From positions 32,356-96,355 of the forward strand of contig CACYSI010000014.1 in NCBI GenBank assembly GCA_902776975.1: a stretch of 64,000 nt of DNA, written 5' to 3'. Under the pieces are notes generated by a model. That model made no database searches and was not told the DNA's origin. It saw only the letters and a list, made by a program, of their open reading frames with translations. Every line of letters starts with the position of its first letter. Positions within the stretch are counted from its first letter, which is position 1. Source of the DNA: an uncultured Ruminococcus sp. (GTDB lineage: Bacteria > Bacillota > Clostridia > Oscillospirales > Acutalibacteraceae). This document shows positions 25,703 to 34,371 of the stretch, in pieces. Position numbers and translations under genes: made by a program.

Positions 25703-27943
25703 ATGGCAAAGAAAAGACAATCAAAACAACCGAGCGTGAAGCCGATATCGAACGGCGTTATAGCAGGCGCGGGCGAGGTAGTGGAGCAGCGTATAGCTTC
25801 TACTATTGAAGAGAACTTCATGCCCTACGCCATGAGCGTCATCATGTCGCGAGCTATACCCGAGATAGACGGCTTCAAGCCCTCTCACCGCAAGCTCCTG
25901 TATACTATGTATAAGATGGGACTGCTCACGGGCGCGCGCACTAAGTCGGCTAATATCGTAGGCGCTACGATGAAGCTCAATCCTCACGGAGACAGCGCTA
26001 TCTATGATACCATGGTGCGTCTCAGCCGCGGTTATGAGGCTCTGCTGCACCCGTATGTCGACAGCAAGGGCAACTTCGGTAAGTTCTACTCCCGCGATAT
26101 GGCGTGGGCGGCTTCGCGTTATACCGAGGCTAAGCTCGACCCCATATGCAACGAGCTGTTCAAGGATATCGACAAGGACACTGTTGACTTTGTCGACAAC
26201 TACGACAACACCATGAAGGAGCCGACGTTACTGCCCGCGTCCTTTCCGTCCGTGCTGGTAAACGCCAACACCGGTATCGCGGTAGGTATGGCGTCCAACA
26301 TATGCTCATTCAATCTGCGCGAGATATGCGAGACTACCGCGGCGCTGATCCGCGATAAGGAGCACGACATCATCACCACTCTACCGGCTCCCGATTTCTC
26401 CGGAGGAGCGCAGATCATATATAATGAAGAGACCATCCGAGAGGTCTACCGCACGGGCAGAGGCTCGATCAAGGTCCGCTCGATATATGAGTATGACAGA
26501 AAGCAGAACTGCATCGACATCACCCATATACCGCCTACGACCACTACCGAGATCATCATCGAGAGAGTCATAGATCTGGTCAAGAACAGCAAGATCAAGG
26601 AGATCTCCGATATCCGCGACGAGACTGGTCTCGACGGCATGAAGATCACCATAGACTTAAAGCGCGGCGTCGATCCCGATAAGCTGATGCAAAAGCTGTA
26701 TAAGCTCACTACCCTGGAGGACAGCTTCTCGTGCAACTTCAACGTCCTTATCGGCGGCGTGCCGATGACTCTCGGAGTAGGGGAGATACTCAGCGAGTGG
26801 ATCGCTTTCCGTATCGAGTGCATACGCCGCCGCACCTTCTTCGATCTGCACAAGAAGCAGGATAAGCTGCACCTCTTAGAAGGACTCAAGCTGATACTGC
26901 TCGATATAGACAAGGCTGTCAGGATAGTCCGCGAGACTGAGGAAGAGGCAGAGGTAGTGCCTAACCTGATGATAGGCTTCGGTATAGATAAGATACAGGC
27001 TGAGTATGTAGCTGAGATCAAACTCAGACACCTCAACCGTGAGTATATCCTTAAGCGCACCGCTGAGATCGAACAGCTCATCAAGGATATTGCCGATCTC
27101 GAGGCTATACTGAGCTCAAAGTCACGCGTCAAGACCATCATAGTCAAGGAGCTTAAAGAAGTAGCGGATAAGTACGGCAAAGAGCGTCAGTGTCCGCTCT
27201 TGCATGTAGACGATATCCCTGCCGATATCAGTATAGAAGAGGAGATACCCGATTATCCCGTGCATCTGTTCTTCACTAAGGAGGGCTATTTCAAGAAGAT
27301 CACTCCCCAGAGCCTGCGTATGAGCGGAGAGCAAAAGCTCAAGGAGAACGACGAGATAGTCTATACCACCGAGACTACTAACAACACCGATCTGCTGTTC
27401 TTCACAGACCGCTGTCAGGTGTATAAGACCAAGGTCAGTGAGATAGCCGACACCAAGGCGAGCGCCTTCGGCGAGTATATCCCCGCGAGACTCGGCATGG
27501 ACGAGGGCGAGCGAGCGGTGTTTGTGCTCAAGACCAAGGACTACAGCGGATATCTGCTCTTCGCTTTTGAAAACGGTAAGGTAGCCAAGGTGCCGCTGAA
27601 CGCCTATGAGACTAAGACCAACCGAAAAAAGCTGATTAACGCTTATTCGGACAAGGCTCCTCTCTCGGGCATAGATTACTGCAAGGCTGACCGTGAGTTC
27701 ATGCTCACCTCATCCGCGGGACGTATGCTGCTGTTCCACAGCGGAGCCATAGCGCCCAAGACCACTAAGAACACCCAGGGCGTAGCGGTCATGAAGCTGC
27801 GTAAGGGTCACAGGATCATGTCTATAGAGCCGTATGAGGAGGGTCGCTTCTCTAAGCCCTCACGCTACCGCACACGCACTCTGCCTGCCGCCGGGGCGCT
27901 GCCCTCACCCGAGGATGAGGCTCAGCAGCTGTCTATTATCTGA
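25703..27943 (+). CDS. parC: DNA topoisomerase IV subunit A (GyrA-like)
   Basis: A 746-residue cleavage-rejoining subunit. The N-terminal winged-helix region has AMSVIMSRAIPEIDGFKPS and the catalytic Tyr in ASRYTEAKLDP (about residue 140). A tower and coiled-coil region is followed by a C-terminal beta-propeller from about 520 (YTTETTNNTDLLFFTDRC, GYLLFAFENGKVAKVPL). No GyrA box (QRRGGKG) was found in the propeller, favouring ParC, which decatenates chromosomes. The short gap to parE suggests one transcript. Confidence 0.88.
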   Translation: MAKKRQSKQPSVKPISNGVIAGAGEVVEQRIASTIEENFMPYAMSVIMSRAIPEIDGFKPSHRKLLYTMYKMGLLTGARTKSANIVGATMKLNPHGDSAIYDTMVRLSRGYEALLHPYVDSKGNFGKFYSRDMAWAASRYTEAKLDPICNELFKDIDKDTVDFVDNYDNTMKEPTLLPASFPSVLVNANTGIAVGMASNICSFNLREICETTAALIRDKEHDIITTLPAPDFSGGAQIIYNEETIREVYRTGRGSIKVRSIYEYDRKQNCIDITHIPPTTTTEIIIERVIDLVKNSKIKEISDIRDETGLDGMKITIDLKRGVDPDKLMQKLYKLTTLEDSFSCNFNVLIGGVPMTLGVGEILSEWIAFRIECIRRRTFFDLHKKQDKLHLLEGLKLILLDIDKAVRIVRETEEEAEVVPNLMIGFGIDKIQAEYVAEIKLRHLNREYILKRTAEIEQLIKDIADLEAILSSKSRVKTIIVKELKEVADKYGKERQCPLLHVDDIPADISIEEEIPDYPVHLFFTKEGYFKKITPQSLRMSGEQKLKENDEIVYTTETTNNTDLLFFTDRCQVYKTKVSEIADTKASAFGEYIPARLGMDEGERAVFVLKTKDYSGYLLFAFENGKVAKVPLNAYETKTNRKKLINAYSDKAPLSGIDYCKADREFMLTSSAGRMLLFHSGAIAPKTTKNTQGVAVMKLRKGHRIMSIEPYEEGRFSKPSRYRTRTLPAAGALPSPEDEAQQLSII

Positions 27944-27971
27944 CATTTTTTAATATAATGTCAAAAAATGC

Positions 27972-28000
27972 TTGCAATCCTGTAACATATGTGTTAAAAT
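27972..28000 (+). promoter_or_regulatory. promoter of secG
   Basis: TTGCAA (27972-27977), 17-base spacer, TAAAAT (27995-28000), about 48 bases before the secG ATG. A T-rich inverted segment after parC (TGACATTTTTTAATATAATGTCA, 27942-27963 region) may end the upstream transcript. Confidence 0.55.
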
Positions 28001-28047
28001 GATTTTTGCATTTGAGTATATTATCGCATTTGAAAGGAAGATACATT

Positions 28048-28356
28048 ATGTCAGTTGTAGAGATTATTTTAGGTGTGGTACTGCTGATCGCTTCTGTCGT
28101 ATTGGTAGTTGTCATCATTCTTCAGGAGGGCAACCAGCAGGGTGTAGGCGTTGTTTCAGGCGGCGCAGATACTTTCTTCTCCAAGAATAAGGCTCGTTCA
28201 TATGACGCTTTTCTCGCCCGCGCTACCAAGTGGTTTGCTATCGGCTTTGTCGTAGTTGTACTGGCGCTCAACATCATCGCTTATTATACAACACCCGCTG
28301 AGGCTGAGACACCTACCGACAGCACTTCTGTCACAGCTACCGCAGACGAGGCATAA
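28048..28356 (+). CDS. secG: preprotein translocase subunit SecG
   Basis: A 102-residue membrane protein from ATG 28048 behind GAAAGGAAG. Two transmembrane helices (3-24 and about 60-80) flank a short loop with the SecG signature LQEGNQQGVGVVSGGADTFF (about 25-44). It supports SecYEG-mediated export. The C-terminal Thr/Ala-rich tail is species-specific. Confidence 0.92.
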   Translation: MSVVEIILGVVLLIASVVLVVVIILQEGNQQGVGVVSGGADTFFSKNKARSYDAFLARATKWFAIGFVVVVLALNIIAYYTTPAEAETPTDSTSVTATADEA

Positions 28357-28380
28357 TAATCATAAATCAGTCATAAAATA

Positions 28381-28410
28381 GACTATCGGAGTCATCCGGT
28401 AGTCTTTTTT
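28381..28410 (+). terminator. terminator after secG
   Basis: Stem GACTATCGG / CCGGTAGTC with a 6-base loop region and six T (28405-28410). Confidence 0.75.
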
Positions 28411-28438
28411 GTTTATATATTCGGAAAGTGAAGTTGCC

Positions 28439-28690
28439 ATGCTGTTTTTGTTTATTTGCTGTGTATCTGTTTTCCTTGTCTTTTCTTTTATCCATTATGC
28501 CGCCAAAAAGAAAAAGCCCTTCAAGAGGGCTTTTATATCTATGCTTTTGGGAGTTGTCGTACTGTGCGCGGTCGATCTGCTGGCGGGTATGACAGGCGTT
28601 TATATCCCTGTGACCAAGCTGACTTTGCTCACATCTATGGCTGGAGGCATACCGGGAGTAGCGGTACTCGTATTGCTGTCGGCTTTTTAG
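28439..28690 (+). CDS. BofA-like membrane protein
   Basis: An 83-residue protein from ATG 28439. Two hydrophobic segments (1-18 and 34-52) and a C-terminal segment TKLTLLTSMAGGIPGVAVL (about 60-78) match the end of BofA proteins, where G(I/F)PG(V/I) is conserved. In Bacillus BofA inhibits the SpoIVFB protease that activates sigma-K. Whether this lineage has that pathway is not shown here. No good ribosome binding site is visible, so the start is uncertain. Confidence 0.6.
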   Translation: MLFLFICCVSVFLVFSFIHYAAKKKKPFKRAFISMLLGVVVLCAVDLLAGMTGVYIPVTKLTLLTSMAGGIPGVAVLVLLSAF

Positions 28691-28720
28691 TCTAACCAGA
28701 TCAAAACCATATTCAAAACT

Positions 28721-28773
28721 GTCATTGCGAGGGACTCGACACGAGTGTCAGTCCCGTGGCGATCTCAACCGAT
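28721..28773. repeat. GTCATTGCGAGGG dispersed repeat
   Basis: GTCATTGCGAGGGACTCGACAC ... GTGGCGATCTCAACCGAT, imperfect palindrome matching the copies near 21.4 kb. Confidence 0.6.
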
Positions 28774-29369
28774 CAGATGACCGAGCCCAAGCCGTCTAAG
28801 ATCTCTGTTATCTCGCGTTTGTTGCGCGTTAGCATAGCTATCATCACAGAGTAGAACATATCGGGATTTTTGTAAAAGTTCTTTCTTATCAGCCTTGCCT
28901 GAGTGATATCGGGTACATACAGCGTAAAGCTCAGCAGCTCCATATCGCCTCCGGATATCTTACAGGTGACATTGTATCCGTTTTCACACTTAGTGATAGT
29001 CACCTTGTTTTCGCTCTCTATCTGCTCTTGTCTTAATAGCGACAGGGCGCAGTCTATGGCTCGCTCCTTTACGGTAGGGGCAAGGGTGTCTTCGAGCTGG
29101 GTGGCTATCATATCGCCGTTTGAGGTGTTCTTATACAGCTTTTTATCAGCGTCGGTGAGCTCTATATTGCCGTTGCGGACAAGGTCGTCAAAGCTCGAGC
29201 TGGTCTCAAAGTAGTTGGCAAGCCCCTTTTCCATCAGCGCGTTGACTATGGTGTCCTTGCGCATGGGGGAGCCTACGCTCTTGAGCATATAGCATATCAG
29301 AGTGCGTATCTCTGTCTTAGAGCGCATACCGCCCAAAGATACGCCTTCGTCAAAAGTATCAAACGCCAT
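28773..29369 (-). CDS. DUF4364 family protein
   Basis: A 198-residue protein of the clostridial DUF4364 family (winged-helix-like N-terminus, about 15-90, then an alpha/beta domain with CKISGGDMELLSFTLYVP). The family is taken to be a transcriptional regulator; its targets are unknown to me. ATG 29369 follows GGCGGTG. It is transcribed away from the dockerin gene from a good promoter (29428-29457). Confidence 0.75.
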   Translation of the reverse strand: MAFDTFDEGVSLGGMRSKTEIRTLICYMLKSVGSPMRKDTIVNALMEKGLANYFETSSSFDDLVRNGNIELTDADKKLYKNTSNGDMIATQLEDTLAPTVKERAIDCALSLLRQEQIESENKVTITKCENGYNVTCKISGGDMELLSFTLYVPDITQARLIRKNFYKNPDMFYSVMIAMLTRNKREITEILDGLGSVI

Positions 29370-29427
29370 ACTTGCACCGCCTTTACATATATATCGCTAT
29401 GATCGGATGGGACGTTCTTATTTACAT

Positions 29428-29457
29428 ATTATATCATTGTGTTGATTAAAGTGTCAA
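29428..29457 (-). promoter_or_regulatory. promoter of the DUF4364 gene
   Basis: On the minus strand TTGACA (29452-29457), an 18-base spacer and TATAAT (29428-29433). Divergent from the promoter at 29477-29505. Confidence 0.6.
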
Positions 29458-29476
29458 GGATATATGCGATAATCTC

Positions 29477-29505
29477 TTGTAATAACTGCCGATGTGTGTT
29501 ATGAT
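29477..29505 (+). promoter_or_regulatory. promoter of the dockerin protein gene
   Basis: TTGTAA (29477-29482), 17-base spacer with TGTGT before the -10, and TATGAT (29500-29505); about 45 bases of leader before ATG 29556. Confidence 0.5.
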
Positions 29506-29555
29506 GATAGTGAGGGTCGAGAACGGCTCAAAAACCATGTACGGAGGCAGTCGTT

Positions 29556-31835
29556 ATGAAAAATCATACAAAACTATTATGTGTGCTTGTAGCTGTTATA
29601 ATTGCAGTCTCAGCGTTTTGTTCAGTGCCGTTTTCGGCAAGCGGCGAGGTGACTGACAAGGGCAGGACTATAGCTGAGAGCGGGTATAGTATTTCTACAT
29701 ATGATGAATACGCTCCGTCAGAGATCAAATTGGGATCGACATACCGTTTGCTGATACGCGGTGATGAACGCACGGTATGCTTTACTCCCGAGCGCGATAT
29801 GACAGCGAGATTTGAAATGAGTGTGTCCGCTCATCCCGACGCTACTTATGATTCAATGGAATACAGAATGTATAGCGGAAGATTGTATGACAGCAATAAT
29901 GCGGGTTCTTACGGAAACGCTGTTAATGTGCTCGCCAAAGCGGCAGAATACAATGACAACGGAGATAAAAGCTGGTTTTGCCGTAAAAACTCAATATATG
30001 AATTGACAGCCGGAAGGACATATTACTATGATATTACTTCATGGAGTACATACGCCACCGTTGAAATAAGTGTGAACGAGGTAGAGAGGTTTACTGCCGC
30101 TGCGGGTGAGAAGATCACCGCGCCAGAAGGCTACAGCGTATATGAGTATACTCCCGAGAAGGATATGCTCGTATACTGGCACGCTGTCGGAGCGAGCGGA
30201 GCAAGTGTGCTCTACGAGGATGATAGAAGTTTTAAAAGAAGTAAAACTTTCTCGGCAAAATGCGGTCAACCGGTACTCTTAGTTGTAAAAGCATTAAAAG
30301 AGGCGGAGTATAGCCCCGGTATTACCGTTTCCTATGACAACCTTGATTTCGCGATCGAAGAGATACCGATCGTAGACGCTGAGCTTGACGTTGCATCAAC
30401 GGAGCTTGAGTATAACAGTCCTCTGAAATACAAGGATTATGTCAAGGATATAGATATCATAAACCCGGAAGGCGGTCACAGCCTGATAGCGACATTACCC
30501 ATTAAGGCATTTCGGTTTACCGCTGAAAAGGACGGTTGGATAGACGCAGAGATAGACAGCGGAATTTACGCACAGGAGATTAAGCTGTATGACAGCGAAC
30601 TGAGAAATATAAAAAATTCGTCTGATATTTTCGGGATATATGATCAAAAGGTTAAGGCCGGAGAAACATATTATCTGTTGGTTATTTCTGATGAGGATCA
30701 TATTAATATAGCGAGGGACAGATCGACAAAATATACCGTGACCTTCAAGAATAAAGAGATTCCTAAGCTCATCGAAGGGCATAACACTATCGTCAGAGAA
30801 GCCGGCAGCGGAGATAAGCTATATCTTTTTGAGGTGCCGCGCAGCGGTTATTGGGTATTAAGATGTCCCAACGCCGTTTCATATCAGGATATTGTGCTGG
30901 TTTACGCCAGCGAAAATTACGGTACTGATTTCTCTTTGGACTATCCTATGAGCTGCGTATACGGTACCGTTTATGTTACGGTAAAGGCTAATCATACATC
31001 CGAGGATATCGTTTATGACTTGGAGGTGGCTCAGCAGCATTATCCTGAGATCGGGGTGAATAAGGCTGAAAATGTCAGCCTGAGCGGCGACGGTGACAGC
31101 GCTATGTTTGAATTCACAGCCGAGAAGCCGATGATGGTGAAATTGAACGCCGAGTATACGGCGACGAACAACGGTAGGGTTTCGGGAACGACCATATATG
31201 ATAATAAGCACATTGGCTCAAGCTTTTTTGCGATTCCCGGTGAAACCTATTATATCCGTTATACTGTCTACGGCGCTCGGGATAAATACACGGATGAAAT
31301 CTATGACAGCGATGCTGAGGTTACCGTAACACTGAACGATATATCGGATTCTATAGATGAGATAGTCCCCGATATTGCGACAAACGATGAGGTCTATAGC
31401 GACAGACCTCTGGTTTATAGCTTCACTCCTACCGAAGATGTGATCATGCGGGTGGATTCTGCATATGACAACTGTGAGGTAGTTGTCTATCAAAAAGACA
31501 GGACAGATAGTCTTAGAGCTTCTGGCGCCAACTATTTTTGTGAGGCGAACAAAACCTGCTATATCTGTTTAAAAAACAATGGATATGAAAAAGAAGCCGG
31601 TTCTGTCATACTGACTCAAAAGCCCGTACCAACGGGTGACGCCGACGGCGACGGAGAGGTCACCCTGATGGACGCTACCCAAGTGCAGTATCATATCATT
31701 TCCGCTAAAGCGGGCGCTGATGAAAAGGCGCTTATGTACGCCGATGTGGATAAGAACGGAAGCTTAGAGATAGTTGACTCGACATTTATCCAAAGATGGG
31801 TCGCAGAGATCCCTATACCTTATGATATAGGCTGA
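29556..31835 (+). CDS. large secreted protein with C-terminal type I dockerin
   Basis: A 759-residue exported protein. Signal peptide 1-30 (hydrophobic 8-24, then FSASG). Most of the protein is beta-sandwich-like with repeated aromatic strands (YYYDITSW, FTPTEDVIMRV, FTAEKDGWIDAEI) in about four to five similar units. Residues about 693-752 are a dockerin: GDADGDGEVTLMDATQ and YADVDKNGSLEIVDST are the paired calcium-binding loops. Dockerins bind cohesins on scaffoldins, so it probably joins a cellulosome- or amylosome-like complex. I see no catalytic domain; the beta units could be binding modules. No cohesin gene is in the window. Confidence 0.85.
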   Translation: MKNHTKLLCVLVAVIIAVSAFCSVPFSASGEVTDKGRTIAESGYSISTYDEYAPSEIKLGSTYRLLIRGDERTVCFTPERDMTARFEMSVSAHPDATYDSMEYRMYSGRLYDSNNAGSYGNAVNVLAKAAEYNDNGDKSWFCRKNSIYELTAGRTYYYDITSWSTYATVEISVNEVERFTAAAGEKITAPEGYSVYEYTPEKDMLVYWHAVGASGASVLYEDDRSFKRSKTFSAKCGQPVLLVVKALKEAEYSPGITVSYDNLDFAIEEIPIVDAELDVASTELEYNSPLKYKDYVKDIDIINPEGGHSLIATLPIKAFRFTAEKDGWIDAEIDSGIYAQEIKLYDSELRNIKNSSDIFGIYDQKVKAGETYYLLVISDEDHINIARDRSTKYTVTFKNKEIPKLIEGHNTIVREAGSGDKLYLFEVPRSGYWVLRCPNAVSYQDIVLVYASENYGTDFSLDYPMSCVYGTVYVTVKANHTSEDIVYDLEVAQQHYPEIGVNKAENVSLSGDGDSAMFEFTAEKPMMVKLNAEYTATNNGRVSGTTIYDNKHIGSSFFAIPGETYYIRYTVYGARDKYTDEIYDSDAEVTVTLNDISDSIDEIVPDIATNDEVYSDRPLVYSFTPTEDVIMRVDSAYDNCEVVVYQKDRTDSLRASGANYFCEANKTCYICLKNNGYEKEAGSVILTQKPVPTGDADGDGEVTLMDATQVQYHIISAKAGADEKALMYADVDKNGSLEIVDSTFIQRWVAEIPIPYDIG

Positions 31836-31850
31836 TAAATCAATAATAAG

Positions 31851-31886
31851 AGCTGTCGGTGAGGATCATCGGCAGCTCGTTTTGCG
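31851..31886 (+). terminator. terminator after the dockerin gene
   Basis: Stem GAGCTGTCGGTGA / TCGGCAGCTC-type pairing with a short loop, followed by GTTTTG. Confidence 0.65.
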
Positions 31887-31902
31887 TATATTCTTATTTT
31901 TA

Positions 31903-32679
31903 TCAGGCGCTCTTCATCTGCAGTCTGAGTTTATCCGATATCATGGCGATGAACTCGCTGTTGGTGGGCTTGCCGCGGCTGTTCTGGATAGTATAGCCGA
32001 AGTAGCTGTTGAGTACCTCTACGTCGCCTCGATCCCACGCCACCTCTATAGCGTGGCGTATGGCTCTCTCGACTCTCGATGAGGTCGTGTCATACTTCTT
32101 GGCTACCGAGGGGTACAGCTGCTTTGTCACGGCGTTGATTATCTCGGGCTTTTCTATCGACATGATGATCGAGTCACGCAGATAATGGTAGCCTTTGATG
32201 TGAGCGGGGACTCCTATCTGGTGCAGGATCTCAGTCACTTTAAGCTCGATGTTATAGCCGTCAAAGCCCGCCTGTCTTATACCGCCCTTAGTACGGGCGC
32301 GATGCCGCTTGTTGAGTCTGATGATGTTCTCGGCAAGATCGCTGAGGTTGAAGGGCTTGAGCACAAAGTAGGTCGCTCCCGAACCCATGACCTCACGCTC
32401 GAGCACCGGACTGTCAAAGCTCGAGTATACCACGAACATAGGCAGCTTCTCGGGCTTTTGCTTGCGTATAGCGCGCATCACCCCGATGCTGTCGATATGC
32501 GTCATGAACAAGTCCATGATCACCACATCGGGTTTGTCCGACAGCACACGGGCGACGACCTCTTCGCCGTCCTTCATGCAAAAGCTCACGTCCATGCCGT
32601 GACTTTCGAGGGCTGATTTGGCTTCATTCATATTGTCAGCATTGTCCTGAGTCATCAAGAGTCTGATTCTTTCAGTCAT
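31903..32679 (-). CDS. spo0A: sporulation master regulator Spo0A
   Basis: A 258-residue response regulator from ATG 32679, six bases after AGGAG. The receiver domain (1-120) has phosphoacceptor Asp56 (VIMDLF), Ser86 and Lys108 (LKPF), but the acidic pair reads TQDN (Gln11-Asp12) where Spo0A normally has two Asp. The C-terminal effector domain (about 145-258) is very well conserved: [29 protein letters not shown] and [10 protein letters not shown]. It binds 0A boxes and controls entry into sporulation or other stationary-phase programmes. It lies just downstream of spoIVB, the usual Firmicutes order. Confidence 0.95.
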   Translation of the reverse strand: MTERIRLLMTQDNADNMNEAKSALESHGMDVSFCMKDGEEVVARVLSDKPDVVIMDLFMTHIDSIGVMRAIRKQKPEKLPMFVVYSSFDSPVLEREVMGSGATYFVLKPFNLSDLAENIIRLNKRHRARTKGGIRQAGFDGYNIELKVTEILHQIGVPAHIKGYHYLRDSIIMSIEKPEIINAVTKQLYPSVAKKYDTTSSRVERAIRHAIEVAWDRGDVEVLNSYFGYTIQNSRGKPTNSEFIAMISDKLRLQMKSA

Positions 32680-32710
32680 TTTTACATCTCCTGTTTTGTA
32701 TTGTGAACGT

Positions 32711-32739
32711 ATTTTACCATAAATTGGTAAAATTGGCAA
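32711..32739 (-). promoter_or_regulatory. spo0A promoter overlapped by a perfect palindrome
   Basis: On the minus strand TTGCCA (32734-32739), 17-base spacer, TAAAAT (32711-32716). The sequence ATTTTACCA-TAAAT-TGGTAAAAT (32711-32733) is a perfect 9-bp inverted repeat covering the -10 and the spacer, an operator-like layout. Confidence 0.55.
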
Positions 32740-32769
32740 GAGAAAAACATAAAAAAGTTAAAAGAATTA

Positions 32770-32799
32770 TTCGACAAAATGCGACATTCATACCGACAA
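32770..32799 (-). promoter_or_regulatory. candidate 0A boxes upstream of spo0A
   Basis: On the minus strand TGTCGAA (32770-32776) matches the Spo0A box exactly; TGTCGCA (32780-32786) and TGTCGGT nearby are close variants. Located about 31 bases upstream of the -35, they suggest autoregulation. Confidence 0.5.
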
Positions 32800-32823
32800 A
32801 CGCGATAGCAAAGCGATTTTGAG

Positions 32824-33825
32824 CTATTTTATCACTGCGTTTTCTTCATAACAGCGCAGCATATTATTGACACTGATGCCGTAACCCTTCTCGGGTGAGT
32901 TGACAAAAACGTGAGTCACGGCGCCCACAAGCATTCCGTCCTGGATTATAGGCGAGCCGCTCATGCCCTGCACTATGCCTCCGGTTTTGTCGAGCAGCTC
33001 GTCATCCGTGACGCGGATCACCATATTCTGACCCGTATTATTATTCAGATTAAGGCTTTCGATACGCGCCTCATACTGCTTTGTCTCTCCGTCGTCGAGT
33101 GTAGTTATGATATATGCCTTGCCTGTGGTTATCTCGCTGTCATGCGCACAGTATACTCTCTCGCCCTCGGGCGCGTGAGTATATCTGCCGTATACTCCGT
33201 AGGCGTTGTTGACGGACATATCGCCTATGACTTCATCGGTCATATATCCGTTGAGTCCTCCCGCCACGCCTCTTTCGCCTTTGTTAACAGAGGTGATATC
33301 CGCCTTGACTATCTTGCCGTTGCCCAGCGGCAGCAGCATACCCGTATCGCGGTCGCAGATACCGTGTCCGAGAGCGCCGAAGGACATCGTGCTCTCATCA
33401 AAGTAGGTCACGGTACCCAGACCCGCGGTAGAATCTCTTATCCACATACCCGCCGTATACTCGCCGTCATCGTTCTTAGCAGGAGTCAAACTAAGGGATA
33501 TCGGGCTCTTACCTCTCATTACGGATAATTCGATATCCTCTCCTTCGCTCGTTTCGATGATCCTTTGCAGCTGTTCGTTAGATGTTATCTCAGTGCCGTC
33601 GGCTCTTGTGATGATATCGTTCTCGCGTATGCCGCAGTCACGCGCGGGCGAGTCGAAGCTGTCGTCTACATTCACCACGATCACACCTCCGGTATACATG
33701 GTCAGACCGAAGGGCATACCGCCTAAGATGACCTCTCTGTGCCCGTCTCCGGCGGAGGCTGTGACAGCGGGACACAGCAGCATCACCGCCAAGAGAGAGC
33801 AGATACATTTTTTTATCTTATTCAT
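32824..33825 (-). CDS. spoIVB: SpoIVB-type serine peptidase
   Basis: A 333-residue exported protease from ATG 33825, preceded by AAAGGAGAGG; the in-frame ATG 33846 has no such site. Signal or anchor helix 5-25, PDZ domain about 50-120 (GGVIVVNVDDSFDSPARDCGI), then an S55 peptidase domain with the catalytic His in GHGI and Ser in GMSGSPII. In Bacillus it is the forespore signal that triggers pro-sigma-K processing. It lies immediately upstream of spo0A. Confidence 0.92.
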   Translation of the reverse strand: MNKIKKCICSLLAVMLLCPAVTASAGDGHREVILGGMPFGLTMYTGGVIVVNVDDSFDSPARDCGIRENDIITRADGTEITSNEQLQRIIETSEGEDIELSVMRGKSPISLSLTPAKNDDGEYTAGMWIRDSTAGLGTVTYFDESTMSFGALGHGICDRDTGMLLPLGNGKIVKADITSVNKGERGVAGGLNGYMTDEVIGDMSVNNAYGVYGRYTHAPEGERVYCAHDSEITTGKAYIITTLDDGETKQYEARIESLNLNNNTGQNMVIRVTDDELLDKTGGIVQGMSGSPIIQDGMLVGAVTHVFVNSPEKGYGISVNNMLRCYEENAVIK

Positions 33826-34116
33826 CCAAACCTCTCCTTTATTCACGCGGAGCCTTATTCAAAACTCACGAATCATAAAAGCGCGCTTTCGGATTTTTCG
33901 TTTCAGGCTCCGATTATATTATGTTACGCTTGACAACGTATAATAAAGGAATAGTTTTCATTATATGAAAAAGCCCGATGACAAGAGAAAGTAAAAACTA
34001 ACCTGATTTTTTAATTCTGATACAGAAAAATAAATATCATAAATATGCCATTTTCTATTGTAACGCGCGATTTTTGGTGTTATACTGATTACAGATTGCA
34101 AAAATACTAAAATACT

Positions 34117-34285
34117 GTCATTCCGAGCTTGTCGAGGACTCTTTTGACGAACGTTTTATGAACTATCATATGATATGTTCAATATAACTTGCAAAGTCTG
34201 CGTTTTCAGATCCTTCGACTTCGCTCAGGATGACAAACTCTGAGATCCTTCGCTTGGACACGACCGTCTGCTAAGGGTGACATAT
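34117..34285. repeat. dispersed repeat with inverted GTCATnC...GATGAC arms
   Basis: Begins GTCATTCCGAGCTTGTCGAGG and later reads GATCCTTCGACTTCGCTCAGGATGACA. The two arms are inverted relatives of those at 43043-43164. The surrounding 33826-34371 gap holds no gene. Confidence 0.6.
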
Positions 34286-34371
34286 TGGAACGAATCATTT
34301 GACTTTTTTTGACAAACTATAATTGTGTTATACTGATTATAAAATATTCAGAATGATTATTTTGGTGGATT

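Noticed and set aside
26446-27180. 244-residue minus-strand open frame within parC
   Set aside because: Ser-rich antisense shadow with no signal or start site; parC is unambiguous.
25703-27943. Gyrase subunit A
   Set aside because: The GyrA box was not found in the C-terminal propeller, so topoisomerase IV subunit A is preferred, though not proven.
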